A DNA stretch of 64,000 nucleotides from Streptomyces sp. CHD11 (GCF_018638295.1 NZ_JABTTS010000007.1:147439-211438); one strand, 5' to 3'. Shown: positions 17,649 to 25,995, counted from the stretch's first letter. The notes: generated from the sequence alone by a model not told the origin. Program-made: numbers and translations.

Positions 17649-19179
17649 CGTCGGCCTCCGTTCCCTTGCTGCTGTCGGTGCTGTGGGGGGTGCTGACGGC
17701 GAGTGCCATCACGGTGTCCTGGGTGGCCCGTTCGGCGGGAAGCTCGCCCGCCACGCGCCCCTGCGCCATGACCACGACCCGGTCGCTCATGCCGAGCACC
17801 TCCGGCAGGTCGCTGGAGATCATGAGCACGGCGGCACCGGCGGCCGTCAGTTCGTTGATCAGCTGATAGATCTCGACCTTGGCGCCGACGTCGATACCGC
17901 GCGTCGGCTCGTCGAGGATGAGCACCTTGGTGTCGGCCAGCAGCCACTTGCCGATGACGACCTTCTGCTGGTTGCCGCCGGAGAGGGTGCGCACGTGCTG
18001 CCCGAGCCCGGCCATCCGCACGCCGAGCTGCCCGGCGATCCGCTCCGCCGCCTCGTGCTGCCCCTTCAGGTCGACGAGGCCCGCGCGGGAGGTGGAGCGG
18101 AGCGTGACGAGCCCGAGGTTCTCCTCGACGGAGGCGTCGAGCACCAGCCCCTGCCCCTTGCGGTCCTCGGGCACGAGTCCGATCCCGGCCGCCATGGCGG
18201 CGTTCACGTCGTGACCGCGCAGCCGCTCACCGCCGACGTGCACGGACCCGGCGTCGTACGGATCGGCCCCGAACACCGCCCGGACCACCTCGGTCCGTCC
18301 GGCCCCGACGAGGCCCGCGATGCCGACGACCTCACCGGCCCGCACCTCGAAGCTCACGTCGTGGAAGACACCGTCCCGCGTCAGCCCCTCCACCGTCAGC
18401 AGCGCGTCCCCGGCGCCGGCACGCTCGCGCGGGTACTGCTGTTCGATGGACCGCCCCACCATGAGCCGTACGAGCTCGTCCTCGGGGGTGGCGGCGGGCA
18501 CCTGCCCGACACTGCGGCCGTCCCGGATGACCGTGACCCTGTCTCCCAGGGCGGCGATCTCCTCCAGGTGGTGGGTGATGAAGACGATCCCCACCCCGTC
18601 CTCGCGCAGCCGCCGCACGATGACGAACAGCTTCTCGACCTCCTCGGAGGTCAGCACGGCGGTCGGCTCGTCCATGATCAGGACCCGGGCGTCCAGGCTG
18701 AGCGCCTTGGCGATCTCGACCATCTGCAGCCGCGCGATGCCGAGTTCACGCACCCGCGCACGGGGAGAGACCGTGACCCCCACCCGCTCGAGCAGCACCT
18801 CGGCGTCGGCGTCCATCTTCTTCCGGTCGATCATCCCGAAGCGGCGCGGCTGCCGCCCGAGGAAGATGTTCTCGGCGACCGTCAGCTCGGGGACCAGGTT
18901 GAACTCCTGGTAGATGGTGGCGATCCCGAGCCGCTCGGAGTCCTGCGCGCCCTGGACGCGCACCTCCTCGCCGCCGACCACGATCCGGCCGGCGTCGGGC
19001 GTGTAGGCGCCGGAGAGCATCTTGATCAGTGTGCTCTTGCCCGCGCCGTTCTCACCGAGGAGCACATGCACCTCGCCCCGGCGCAGGTCGAAGTCGACGC
19101 TGTCGAGCGCGACCACGCCGGGGAAGGTCTTGCGGATGCCCTCGATGCGCAGCAACTCGTCCGGACTGCGGCTGCTCAC
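17638..19179 (-). CDS. rbsA: Ribose ABC transporter ATP-binding protein RbsA
   Basis: The 513-residue protein is a tandem ATPase of the sugar-importing CUT2 class. The N-terminal half has Walker A GENGAGKSTL, a signature region near ELGIARLQMVEIAKAL and Walker B VLIMDEPTAVL. The C-terminal half has a degenerate Walker A (GLVGAGRTEVV), the signature LSGGNQQKV and Walker B VLILDEPTRGIDVGAK. It energises ribose uptake through the fused RbsCB. The GTG start overlaps the repressor stop by 4 nt. Confidence 0.94.
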   Translation of the reverse strand: MSSRSPDELLRIEGIRKTFPGVVALDSVDFDLRRGEVHVLLGENGAGKSTLIKMLSGAYTPDAGRIVVGGEEVRVQGAQDSERLGIATIYQEFNLVPELTVAENIFLGRQPRRFGMIDRKKMDADAEVLLERVGVTVSPRARVRELGIARLQMVEIAKALSLDARVLIMDEPTAVLTSEEVEKLFVIVRRLREDGVGIVFITHHLEEIAALGDRVTVIRDGRSVGQVPAATPEDELVRLMVGRSIEQQYPRERAGAGDALLTVEGLTRDGVFHDVSFEVRAGEVVGIAGLVGAGRTEVVRAVFGADPYDAGSVHVGGERLRGHDVNAAMAAGIGLVPEDRKGQGLVLDASVEENLGLVTLRSTSRAGLVDLKGQHEAAERIAGQLGVRMAGLGQHVRTLSGGNQQKVVIGKWLLADTKVLILDEPTRGIDVGAKVEIYQLINELTAAGAAVLMISSDLPEVLGMSDRVVVMAQGRVAGELPAERATQDTVMALAVSTPHSTDSSKGTEADGGH

Positions 19180-20219
19180 GGCGTACTCCTTCGTACGGGG
19201 GACGGGGTGGACGGGGATCCCCCGGGGCCCGCCTCACCGCAGGAACGGCGGACGACCAGCCGGGCCGGGAGGGTGACGGACGCACCGGTGCGCCCCCCGA
19301 TCCGGTCGACCAGCGCGCACACGGCGGCCCGCCCCAGCTCCCGGGTCGGCTGGGCGATGGCGGTGACCGGCGGATCGGTGTGCACGAACCAGGGGATGTC
19401 GTCGAAGGCGGCCAGCGCGATGTCGTCGGGGACGCGCATCCCGCGTGCCCGTACGGCGTCCAGCGCGCCGAGCGCCATCAGGTTGTCGGCGGCGAACACG
19501 GCCTCGGGCGGTTCGGCCAGATCGAGGAAGCCCTCGGTGACCCGGCGCCCGCTGTCGGCCTGGAAGTCGCCCTGGCCGATGTAGGCGTCGGGGAGGGCGA
19601 GCCCGTACACGCCGAGCGCCTCACGGAAGGCGTCCACGCGCTCGCGCCCGGTGGTCGTGGCGGCCGGCCCGGCGATGATCGCGAGCCGCCGGTGCCCGAG
19701 CCCGTACAGATGCGCGACGAGATCCCGTACGGCGGCCCGCCCGTCCGACCTGACGACGGGCACGTCCACGCCGGGAATCCACCGGTCGACGAAGACCATG
19801 GGCGTGCCCGTGCGGGCGGCGTCCAGCATGCGGGGCGACCCGCCGTCGGTGGGGGAGACGAGCAGCCCGTCGATACGGCGGTCCAGCAGCGTCGTCACGT
19901 GGTGGTCCTGGAGATCGGGCCGCTCGTCGGCGTTGCCGATGATCACGCTGTACCCGAGCGCGCGGGCCTCCTCCTCGACGGAGCGGGCCAGCTCGGTGAA
20001 GTACGGGTTCATCACGTCGCTGATGACCAGGCCGAGGGTGCGGGTCTGATCGGTGCGCAGCGACCGGGCGACGGCGTTCGGCCGGTACCCCAGCCGTTCG
20101 ACGGCGGCCGTCACACGCCGGCGGGCGTCCTCGCTGACCGACGGATGCCCGTTCAGCACCCGCGACACCGTGGCGACGGACACCCCTGCCTCGGCAGCGA
20201 CGTCCTTGATGCTCGCCAT
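19176..20219 (-). CDS. rbsR: LacI-family repressor of the ribose operon
   Basis: The protein has 347 residues. The N-terminal HTH and hinge are textbook LacI (SIKDVAAEAGVSVATVSRVL, then YRPNAVARSL). A periplasmic-binding-like effector domain follows, most likely sensing ribose given the operon. It is the first gene, so it should repress its own synthesis together with rbsA, rbsCB, rbsK and rbsD. ATG 20219 has a very strong AGGAGGTGG site, and the doubled operator lies immediately upstream of that site. Confidence 0.92.
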   Translation of the reverse strand: MASIKDVAAEAGVSVATVSRVLNGHPSVSEDARRRVTAAVERLGYRPNAVARSLRTDQTRTLGLVISDVMNPYFTELARSVEEEARALGYSVIIGNADERPDLQDHHVTTLLDRRIDGLLVSPTDGGSPRMLDAARTGTPMVFVDRWIPGVDVPVVRSDGRAAVRDLVAHLYGLGHRRLAIIAGPAATTTGRERVDAFREALGVYGLALPDAYIGQGDFQADSGRRVTEGFLDLAEPPEAVFAADNLMALGALDAVRARGMRVPDDIALAAFDDIPWFVHTDPPVTAIAQPTRELGRAAVCALVDRIGGRTGASVTLPARLVVRRSCGEAGPGGSPSTPSPVRRSTP

Positions 20220-20238
20220 CGCCGCTCCACCTCCTCGT

Positions 20239-20275
20239 GGAATCGATTACACGGAGGATTGGAATCGATTACACG
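20239..20275 (-). promoter_or_regulatory. Doubled LacI-type operator upstream of rbsR
   Basis: Two identical GGAATCGATTACACG words (20239-20253 and 20261-20275), each centred on the palindrome AATCGATT, are spaced 22 bp apart, two helical turns. Read on the minus strand, each copy contains TGTAAT, a possible -10 hexamer, so a bound repressor would cover the promoter. Binding by the product of the adjacent rbsR gene is inferred. Confidence 0.8.
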
Positions 20276-20483
20276 AGGGAGGGCAAGGGGGTACCCGGTG
20301 GCCGAAACCGAATCGTGACCGGCGGGTGGTCCCCGCCCTCTTCGCAAGCGGGGTGGCGCCCTCGCCGTCCCTCCGCTCCGGGTCGGCTCCGGCCCGCAGG
20401 GCGGCCTTCACCCCGGCGATGTCACCTGCGGGAGTCGCATCGAAGAGACGCCGGGAGAGCTTCTTCCGCTGCCGCCGTTTCAT
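20247..20483 (-). pseudogene. Truncated ankyrin-repeat gene fragment
   Basis: The frame starts MKRRQRKKLSRRLFDATPAGDIAGVKAALRAGADPERRDGEGATPL, which matches the N-terminal cap and the first repeat of small ankyrin-repeat proteins. After about residue 48 the match stops, and the frame runs through non-homologous sequence into the rbsR operator region before ending at residue 78. No further repeats exist downstream and no good ribosome site is seen. I read it as the remnant of a gene cut by a deletion or rearrangement. Confidence 0.5.
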
Positions 20484-20546
20484 GGAAGCCGAGGACAGCG
20501 ACCGGGCGCGCGGCGAAGCGGCCGGGCTGAACAGGGAACGCCCTGA

Positions 20547-21404
20547 TCAGGGCACGTGGAACAGAGTGGGGAAGCGAAGGGCGAGCCAGGGTTTGCGGCC
20601 CCGGGCGAACACGGCTCCGCGTGCCATGGCCTGCCACGGGCCCATACGCCCCAGCGCCATGACGAGGAAGGCGACCGGCTCGGTGAGAATGGTGCAGTCC
20701 GAGCGCTCCGGCGGGTCGGGAAGCACCTCGACCGTGCCGTCGGTGAACGTGACGCCGAATGTCTCGCCGCCCCGGACGCGCACGGTGTAACGGGCCGTCA
20801 GCGCGGAGGCGGCGGCGACGCGCGGCATCGCCGTCTTCAGGAACGGCAGGCACAGCCCGACCCGCGTCTCGTCGATCATGTGCGGCCGACGCAGCCCACG
20901 GGCCAGATCGTAACCGTGGCCCAACATGTGGGTCAGCAGGTACGAGGCGAAGACGTCCTGGTCCATGGGACCGAGTGGGGTCAGGAACGTCCGGCCCGCG
21001 GTCCCTTCCGCCGTGGCTCGGCCCATCGCGTCCAGGAACGCGTCGGCCTGCTCCACGATCATCGCGGCCAGCGGTTCCGCCGCGCGCTGGGGGAACTCGG
21101 CGAGACTGCGTGCGTTGGCCGCCGCGAGACTCTGCGGTGTGCCGTCTCCGTAGACGCGTTCCTGACCGGACGCGACATCGGCCATCAGGCCGTTGGCGAG
21201 TGCCAGGTGGGCGGCCGTCTCGCCGACGGTCCACTCCAGCCCCGGTACGGGAACGGTCATGTCCGTCGCGCCGTCCAGGAGCACGGCGATGGCACTGGCG
21301 GTCTCCCGTATCGCCCGGCCGAGTCCTTCCGGCAGGGAGTCCCCGGTCCTCGTCTGTGTTCCCCGGTCCACGCCGCTCGTTGCTCCTCGCGTCTCCGTGA
21401 TCAC
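20547..21404 (-). CDS. DinB/maleylpyruvate isomerase-like protein with C-terminal SCP2-like domain
   Basis: The protein has about 285 residues from GTG 21404. The first 160 residues fit the mycothiol-dependent maleylpyruvate isomerase N-terminal (DinB) four-helix fold: LEWTVGETAAHLALA carries the first metal-ligand His, and LLTHMLGHGYDLARGL carries the later His pair. The C-terminal 100 residues (YTVRVRGGETFGVTFTDGTVEVLPD) look like the SCP2/alkyl-binding domain often attached in actinobacteria. Such proteins use mycothiol or metal chemistry, but the substrate cannot be told. The frame is open up to 21794, but codons before about 21404 do not look coding, and the start is the least certain part. 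It lies between two gene fragments. Confidence 0.75.
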   Translation of the reverse strand: MITETRGATSGVDRGTQTRTGDSLPEGLGRAIRETASAIAVLLDGATDMTVPVPGLEWTVGETAAHLALANGLMADVASGQERVYGDGTPQSLAAANARSLAEFPQRAAEPLAAMIVEQADAFLDAMGRATAEGTAGRTFLTPLGPMDQDVFASYLLTHMLGHGYDLARGLRRPHMIDETRVGLCLPFLKTAMPRVAAASALTARYTVRVRGGETFGVTFTDGTVEVLPDPPERSDCTILTEPVAFLVMALGRMGPWQAMARGAVFARGRKPWLALRFPTLFHVP

Positions 21405-21430
21405 GCACTCGTAGGGCGGTACGAAACCAG

Positions 21431-21444
21431 ACCGACCGGTCAGT
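21431..21444. promoter_or_regulatory. TetR-type operator-like palindrome
   Basis: ACCGACCGGTCAGT differs at one position from the perfect palindrome ACCGACCGGTCGGT, a common TetR-family operator shape. It lies 27 bp upstream of the DinB-like gene, where a repressor would block transcription. No TetR gene is nearby, so the regulator would be encoded elsewhere. Confidence 0.5.
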
Positions 21445-21516
21445 AGCAAGGGTGTGGGCGCCCGCACGGAAACCGGCTCGGGGCCTGTCCGGCAGCTCCG
21501 CCGAACAGGCCCGCCC

Positions 21517-21708
21517 TCAGGCGGCACCCAGCTCGCACCGCACGTACTTGCCCCGGCTGCCGTCCCTGGCCAGGGGCTGCCACCCCCACACATCGGCGCA
21601 CGCCCGCACCAGGGCGAGGCCCCGCCCGTCCTCCGACTCGTCCCCTGCCGCGAACGGCCGTGGCGGCTGCGGCGGTTCGGGGTCCGCGTCCCACGCCCCG
21701 ATCCGCAA
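21517..21708 (-). pseudogene. C-terminal fragment of a HATPase anti-sigma-factor-like protein
   Basis: The frame reads LRIGAWDADPEPPQP--ESEDGRGLALVRACADVWGWQPL--GKYVRCELG, which is the G-box half of the RsbW/SpoIIAB-like ATP-binding proteins that are abundant in Streptomyces. The N-box half needed for ATP and Mg binding is missing, and complete family members are about twice as long. The frame stays open for some codons upstream (about to 21750) without family resemblance. It is most likely a truncated gene left by rearrangement. Confidence 0.6.
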
Positions 21709-21790
21709 AGCGGCCGCAGGGGAGCCCTGACGAGAGCGCGGCGCCGCTTGGGAAGGTGAACGTGAAGGGATCCGAGGGCCGCCTCAGGGA

Positions 21791-22144
21791 TCACTCGATC
21801 CGCTCGATGCGTTCGAAGATGTCCGCGTCCGTTTCCTGCTGCCAGCCCGGTAGATCGGCCCAGTCGGCGACATAGCCGGGCTTCGGATTCTCGAAGTGCT
21901 TGAACATCTGTGCGGTCCAGCAGGTCGCCACGAAGCGGCCCTTCTGCTCACGGGTGAGCCGTGTGGCGTGCCCTGCGCTGACCTCGATGAAGTCGCGGAC
22001 CTGCCCGTACACGGCTGCGGCGGCCTCGCGCTCCCACTCGGGCGTCTCCTCCCACGGCGTGACGTAGCCGGGCTTCGGTTCACCCGGGTAATGCTTGGTC
22101 ACACCGGCGATCCATGCCTCGCGGAAGACTCGACCGTCACTCAT
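21791..22144 (-). CDS. Small protein with an internal repeat, next to the RiPP regulator
   Basis: The 117-residue protein contains two copies of one motif: KHYPGEPKPGYVTPWEETPEWEREAAAAVY and KHFENPKPGYVADWADLPGWQQETDADIF. The shared core is KH-(Y/F)-PKPGYV--W---P-W--E---I/VF. ATG 22144 is preceded by AGAGGG. It follows the XRE-TPR regulator gene by 16 nt and is probably co-transcribed with it, divergently from the RiPP genes. I do not recognise the family. Aromatic-rich duplicated motifs of this kind often bind peptides or nucleotides, but that is a guess. Confidence 0.65.
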   Translation of the reverse strand: MSDGRVFREAWIAGVTKHYPGEPKPGYVTPWEETPEWEREAAAAVYGQVRDFIEVSAGHATRLTREQKGRFVATCWTAQMFKHFENPKPGYVADWADLPGWQQETDADIFERIERIE

Positions 22145-22160
22145 GTGTGTGTCCCTCTCG

Positions 22161-23408
22161 TCAGGCGGTACGCGAAAGCGCCGCGATTCGGTGATCAAGA
22201 TGCGAGATGCGGTCGTCGGGCACGAGCGGGGCAAGACGCTCTCTGAGTCCATCCAGCTTCTTACCGATGAATCCCGAGTTCGACTGGTCGGCCAAGCCGA
22301 TCGCAGCCTCCGCGTAGTGGACGACCTGGTCGATGTCGCGCCTCTGGACTCCGAGAAGGGCGAGGTCGCTCAGTACGGCGGCTCGGCGGCGCAGCGACAG
22401 TGGCTGGGCGAGGGCAGAGGTGAGCGCGTTCTCTGCGAGGTCGGGCCGGCCGAGCTGGAGGTAGCAGGCTCCTCGCTCCTCGGGGAGACGGGAGCCGTTG
22501 AAGCGGAGCCAACCGCCGTTGTGGGAGGAACCGTCGAGAACGTGCACCTTCTCGGCTTCGTCGAGGGATCGAGTGCAGGCGTCGAAGTCTCCCACGGCGG
22601 CGTGCGCCTCAGCCTCGACGGCGGCGACCCAGTGGCGAGTGGACAAGGTGCTGTCGCCCCGCTGGGCGATCCGGGCGGCGGCGGCCAACAGAGGTTGCGC
22701 AGCGGGCGCACGGCGGGCATAGAGCTCGACGTAGGCGTGCCGGGTCATGGCGCAGGCCCAGAGGTCGTCATCACCGCCGGTTTGAGCCGCTTGGGCGGCC
22801 AGCGTGTAGCACCGGGCGGCGTCGGTGTACCGGTTGGCGTCGAAGAAGAGTTCGCCGGCGAGCTGATAGACGTCGGCCGTCATCGCGCACAGTCTCACCT
22901 TGTCCGCCGCGGTACGCGCCTCGGCCAGCCCCGTCGTCAGGGTGTCGAGCTGCTTGCGGACTGCCGGGAGGACACTTTGCTTGGAGTCCGAGAGGCTGTA
23001 GACCCGCCACAGGCTTCGGTGTAGGTCGTCCCCTGATTCCAGCAGGGCTGCCGCCGTGTGTCCTCGGGACGCGTCGTCCGGGCCGGGCAAGGTGACCAGC
23101 GCGCTCGTGACGGCGAGCAGACCCAGGACGTCGCGGCGCTTCATATCGTCCTCGTTCCCGCGCAGCGGGGCGTCAGGGAGCATGGCGTTTCCGGTCGGCT
23201 GTCCTTCAAAGAGAAGCCCTTCCAGCTCAGAGAGGGTGACTCCCAGCACGGCGGCAATCTTGGGCCGTTGGTGCGGCTGCGGTGCGGCACGGCCGCCTTC
23301 CCACCGAATCACGGTGGACGGGGCCACCGCGAGCGCTTCGGCGAGTTCCTCTTGGGAGTAACCCTGCGAGGTCCGCAGAGCGGCCAAGCGCTGACGTCTC
23401 AATGGCAT
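22161..23408 (-). CDS. XRE-family regulator with TPR-like C-terminus
   Basis: The 415-residue protein begins with an XRE helix-turn-helix (RTSQGYSQEELAEALAVAPSTVIRWEGG) followed by a long all-helical region of TPR-like repeats (for example DACTRSLDEAEKVHVLDGS and LGRPDLAENALTSALAQ). This RRNPP-like architecture is typical of Streptomyces regulators that sense peptides or small molecules through the TPR part. ATG 23408 has GAGAGGAGACCA upstream. It is transcribed divergently from the RiPP precursor, so control of that cluster, perhaps by the mature peptide, is the simplest inference. Confidence 0.85.
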   Translation of the reverse strand: MPLRRQRLAALRTSQGYSQEELAEALAVAPSTVIRWEGGRAAPQPHQRPKIAAVLGVTLSELEGLLFEGQPTGNAMLPDAPLRGNEDDMKRRDVLGLLAVTSALVTLPGPDDASRGHTAAALLESGDDLHRSLWRVYSLSDSKQSVLPAVRKQLDTLTTGLAEARTAADKVRLCAMTADVYQLAGELFFDANRYTDAARCYTLAAQAAQTGGDDDLWACAMTRHAYVELYARRAPAAQPLLAAAARIAQRGDSTLSTRHWVAAVEAEAHAAVGDFDACTRSLDEAEKVHVLDGSSHNGGWLRFNGSRLPEERGACYLQLGRPDLAENALTSALAQPLSLRRRAAVLSDLALLGVQRRDIDQVVHYAEAAIGLADQSNSGFIGKKLDGLRERLAPLVPDDRISHLDHRIAALSRTA

Positions 23409-23606
23409 TGGTCTCCTCTCAGGGAAGATCGACCTCCCCAACGCGCTGCTGGCGCCCGGAAAACGCCAGGGAGATGCACGGGGTCCGCTCTGGAAGAAGG
23501 TAACGGATCGTCATTCACTGGTCACACACCGTCCGACGGCCGGAACCCAATGGTCGGCTCACTCGATGTTGTGCAGAACCCCCCCTGCAACAGAAGGAGT
23601 AGTTCC

Positions 23607-23867
23607 ATGCCCACCTCCGTCGCACCTCCCTGCCTCGCGCGGCCGTGGGGGGTCAGCCGGCTGGCGCCCTACCCGGCCACCATCCGCAGGCCCCATGCCA
23701 CGGTTGCTGTCGACCCTGCCACCCAGCTCGGAGTGTTCCGTGACCGCGACGGTCACGTGGTCGAGATGGGTAAGCACGGCACCAGCTCCGGTACCGAGAC
23801 CTCCACGACGACGAACTCGGACTCCCGGAACGACCAGGGGCACGACCAGGACAGCAATCAGGACTGA
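23607..23867 (+). CDS. ATP-grasp-modified RiPP (graspetide) precursor peptide
   Basis: The precursor has 86 residues. ATG 23607 lies 7 nt behind a clear AAGGAG. The leader shows the features I associate with the putative ATP-grasp-target family: RPWGVSRLAPYP (12-23), then VDPATQLGVFRDRDGHVVEMGKHGT (35-59), with DPATQ, DxDG and GKHGT as the signature words. The core (about 59-86) is almost free of hydrophobics: a Ser/Thr-rich part (T59-T69) followed by an Asp/Asn/Gln-rich tail with Asp at 72, 76, 80, 82 and 86. Hydroxyl donors followed by carboxylate acceptors are what an ATP-grasp macrolactone-forming enzyme needs. The stop overlaps the next start (TGATG). The cleavage site and ring pattern are unknown. 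Confidence 0.88.
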   Translation: MPTSVAPPCLARPWGVSRLAPYPATIRRPHATVAVDPATQLGVFRDRDGHVVEMGKHGTSSGTETSTTTNSDSRNDQGHDQDSNQD

Positions 23868-24832
23868 TGACCATGACCGAGACGAGGCCGGTGCTGGTGG
23901 TCACCGAGGTGGACGACATCACCGCCGACATGGTGATTACGGAGCTGAACCGACGCGGTGTGCCGGTGGTCCGGTTCAACCCCGCCGACATCGGTGAAGA
24001 CCTCACGGTCTCGGCTCGGTTCGGTGTTGGTCCGGCCCCTCTGGCCGGGCAGGTACGCACTCCGTCGAGAACTATCGATCTGGAACGCGTCCGGTCGGTG
24101 TACTGGCGCCGTCCGCAGTGGCCGTCGTTCTCCCACCTGACTCCTGACGACTCCCACTTCGCGGCGGCGCAGGTCCGCTACGGACTCGGGGGTGTTCTCT
24201 ACGCCTTGGCCGGCCCGCTCTGGGTCAACCACCCGTTGCGGATCGCCGCGGCCGACTACAAACCTGCTCAGCTTGCGCTCGCCCGGCGGCTCGGCTTCAG
24301 GGTCCCACCGACCCTTGTCACCAACGACCCTGACGCAGCGCGTGAGTTCGTCCGCGCCCAGCGGGATGCGATTTTCAAGACGCTACGGTGGACCCCGTAC
24401 AGACGAGAGGGAGTGCCGGTGACCGGATGGGCCACCCCCGTCACCGCCGACGAGATCGACGACAGCGTTCGGGTCACCCCGCACCTGTTCCAGGCTCGCG
24501 TGCACAAGGCAGCCGATGTCCGCGTCGTGATCGCGGGCCGGCACACGTTCGCCGTGCGCATCGATTCCGAACTGTTGGACTGGCGCCAGGACTACAGCAG
24601 CCTGACCTATGCCGTCGAACGCCTCCCCGATCGTGTGGACAAGGCACTGCACGCCTGTCTGGACTCCCTGGAGCTGGTATCAGGGAGCTTCGATCTCGCG
24701 GTGGACCGGGAGGGGAACTACTGGTGGCTGGAGCTGAATCCCAATGGCCAGTGGGGATGGCTGGAGACGGAGACCGGCCTCGGGATGTCCGCCGCCTTCG
24801 CCGGGTTGCTCATGGAAGGAGACCGCCGATGA
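23867..24832 (+). CDS. ATP-grasp ribosomal peptide maturase (graspetide ligase)
   Basis: The 321-residue enzyme should activate Asp/Glu side chains of the precursor with ATP and join them to Ser/Thr hydroxyls (ester) or Lys (amide). The N-terminal part reads VLVVTEVDDITADMVITELNRRGVPVVRFNPADI. The YWRRP motif (about 77-81) is typical of this maturase group. ATP-grasp features follow, notably AIFKTLRW and the metal-binding FDLAVDREGNYWWLELNPNGQWGWLE (Asp, Glu and Asn ligands). ATG 23867 overlaps the precursor stop by one base; ATG 23873 is an alternative. The next gene overlaps by 4 nt, so all three are translationally coupled. I recall this as the SAV_5884-type family. Confidence 0.9.
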   Translation: MTMTETRPVLVVTEVDDITADMVITELNRRGVPVVRFNPADIGEDLTVSARFGVGPAPLAGQVRTPSRTIDLERVRSVYWRRPQWPSFSHLTPDDSHFAAAQVRYGLGGVLYALAGPLWVNHPLRIAAADYKPAQLALARRLGFRVPPTLVTNDPDAAREFVRAQRDAIFKTLRWTPYRREGVPVTGWATPVTADEIDDSVRVTPHLFQARVHKAADVRVVIAGRHTFAVRIDSELLDWRQDYSSLTYAVERLPDRVDKALHACLDSLELVSGSFDLAVDREGNYWWLELNPNGQWGWLETETGLGMSAAFAGLLMEGDRR

Positions 24833-25995
24833 CGGACGCGGCATTCGAGCGGCGTCGTATGGCCGTGAGTCTCGTGAACAGCGGCGTCCTGAAATCGCCC
24901 TGGCTGCGCGCAGCCGTGGAGGCCGTCCCCCGTGAGCGGTTCCTGCGCCCTGGCGTCTTCATCGACGAGGGGCGGACCTGGCGGCCGGTCACCGCGCTCG
25001 ACACCGACCCGGAGGAGTGGCTGAGGATCGTGTACGGCCTCGATACCCTCACCACCCAGCTCGACGGCCACCTCACCGCCGACGGAACCGGCGAACCCGT
25101 CACGGGTGTGCCCACGTCGTCCTCCACCGATCCGACCACCGTCGTCGGGATGATCGAGGCCCTGGACCTCATGGCGGAACACCGCGTCCTGGAGATCGGC
25201 ACGGGCACCGGATACTCGACGGCCCTCCTGTGCCACTACGTCGGTGAGGACAACGTCACCACGATCGAGGTCGACCCCCAGGTGGCGGCCCGTGCCGATG
25301 CCGCCCTCGAAGCCGCCGGCCACTCGACGTGGACAGTGACGGGCGACGGGCTCCTCGGTCACCCGCAGCGGGCACCGTACGACAGGGTCGTGGCCACCTG
25401 CGCGGTCCGCCGCATTCCGTACACGTGGGTCCGGCAGACGAAGCACGGTGGCGTCATTCTCGGAACGGTCGGCTCCTGGCCTTGGGGAACCGGCCTGGCG
25501 AAGGTCACCGTCGGTGAGGACGGCACCGCCGAAGGCGCGATCATCGCTCGCGCCTCTTTCATGCAGGCCCGGGCTCAGGCGATGACACCCCTGGCCGGAG
25601 ACCTCACCGCCCGCACCGCCTACGCCGACACCGACCGCTTGGCGCGGCTGTCTCCTCATGTCCTGGAGGAGTGGATGCCCGCCTTCCTCGCACAGCTTGT
25701 GGCGCCCGGGGCTCAGTTCGTTCGAGCCACTCGCAGCGATGGCGCACCGTTGCGGTTCCTTTTCGACGCCGAGCGGGAATCGTTCGCCGAGTTCATCGTC
25801 GACGGCGGGATCTGGACCGTACGCCAAGGCGGCCCGGTCGCCCTCTGGGACGACATCGAGCGCGCCCTCGTGGTCTGGCAGGACCACGGCAGTCCGGGAA
25901 TCGAGGCTGTGCGGCTCCGCGTCACCGACAGATCGCACGTGTACTGGGTCGAGGGCAGTCCGTCGCTGCGCTGGGAGCATCGCCTTGTCCGATGA
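24829..25995 (+). CDS. PIMT-like methyltransferase of the ATP-grasp peptide maturase system
   Basis: The 388-residue protein resembles protein L-isoaspartyl O-methyltransferase. It has the substrate loop SSSTDPTTVVGMIEAL, the SAM motif VLEIGTGTGYSTALLCHYVG, the acidic loop TIEVDPQ and YDRVVATCAVRRIPYTWVRQ. A C-terminal region of about 130 residues, absent from housekeeping PIMTs, probably binds the modified peptide. In characterised graspetide pathways such enzymes methylate an Asp inside the ring, which then collapses to an aspartimide. The Asp-rich core next door suits this. ATG 24829 overlaps the ATP-grasp stop and has GGAAGGAG upstream. Confidence 0.88.
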   Translation: MTDAAFERRRMAVSLVNSGVLKSPWLRAAVEAVPRERFLRPGVFIDEGRTWRPVTALDTDPEEWLRIVYGLDTLTTQLDGHLTADGTGEPVTGVPTSSSTDPTTVVGMIEALDLMAEHRVLEIGTGTGYSTALLCHYVGEDNVTTIEVDPQVAARADAALEAAGHSTWTVTGDGLLGHPQRAPYDRVVATCAVRRIPYTWVRQTKHGGVILGTVGSWPWGTGLAKVTVGEDGTAEGAIIARASFMQARAQAMTPLAGDLTARTAYADTDRLARLSPHVLEEWMPAFLAQLVAPGAQFVRATRSDGAPLRFLFDAERESFAEFIVDGGIWTVRQGGPVALWDDIERALVVWQDHGSPGIEAVRLRVTDRSHVYWVEGSPSLRWEHRLVR

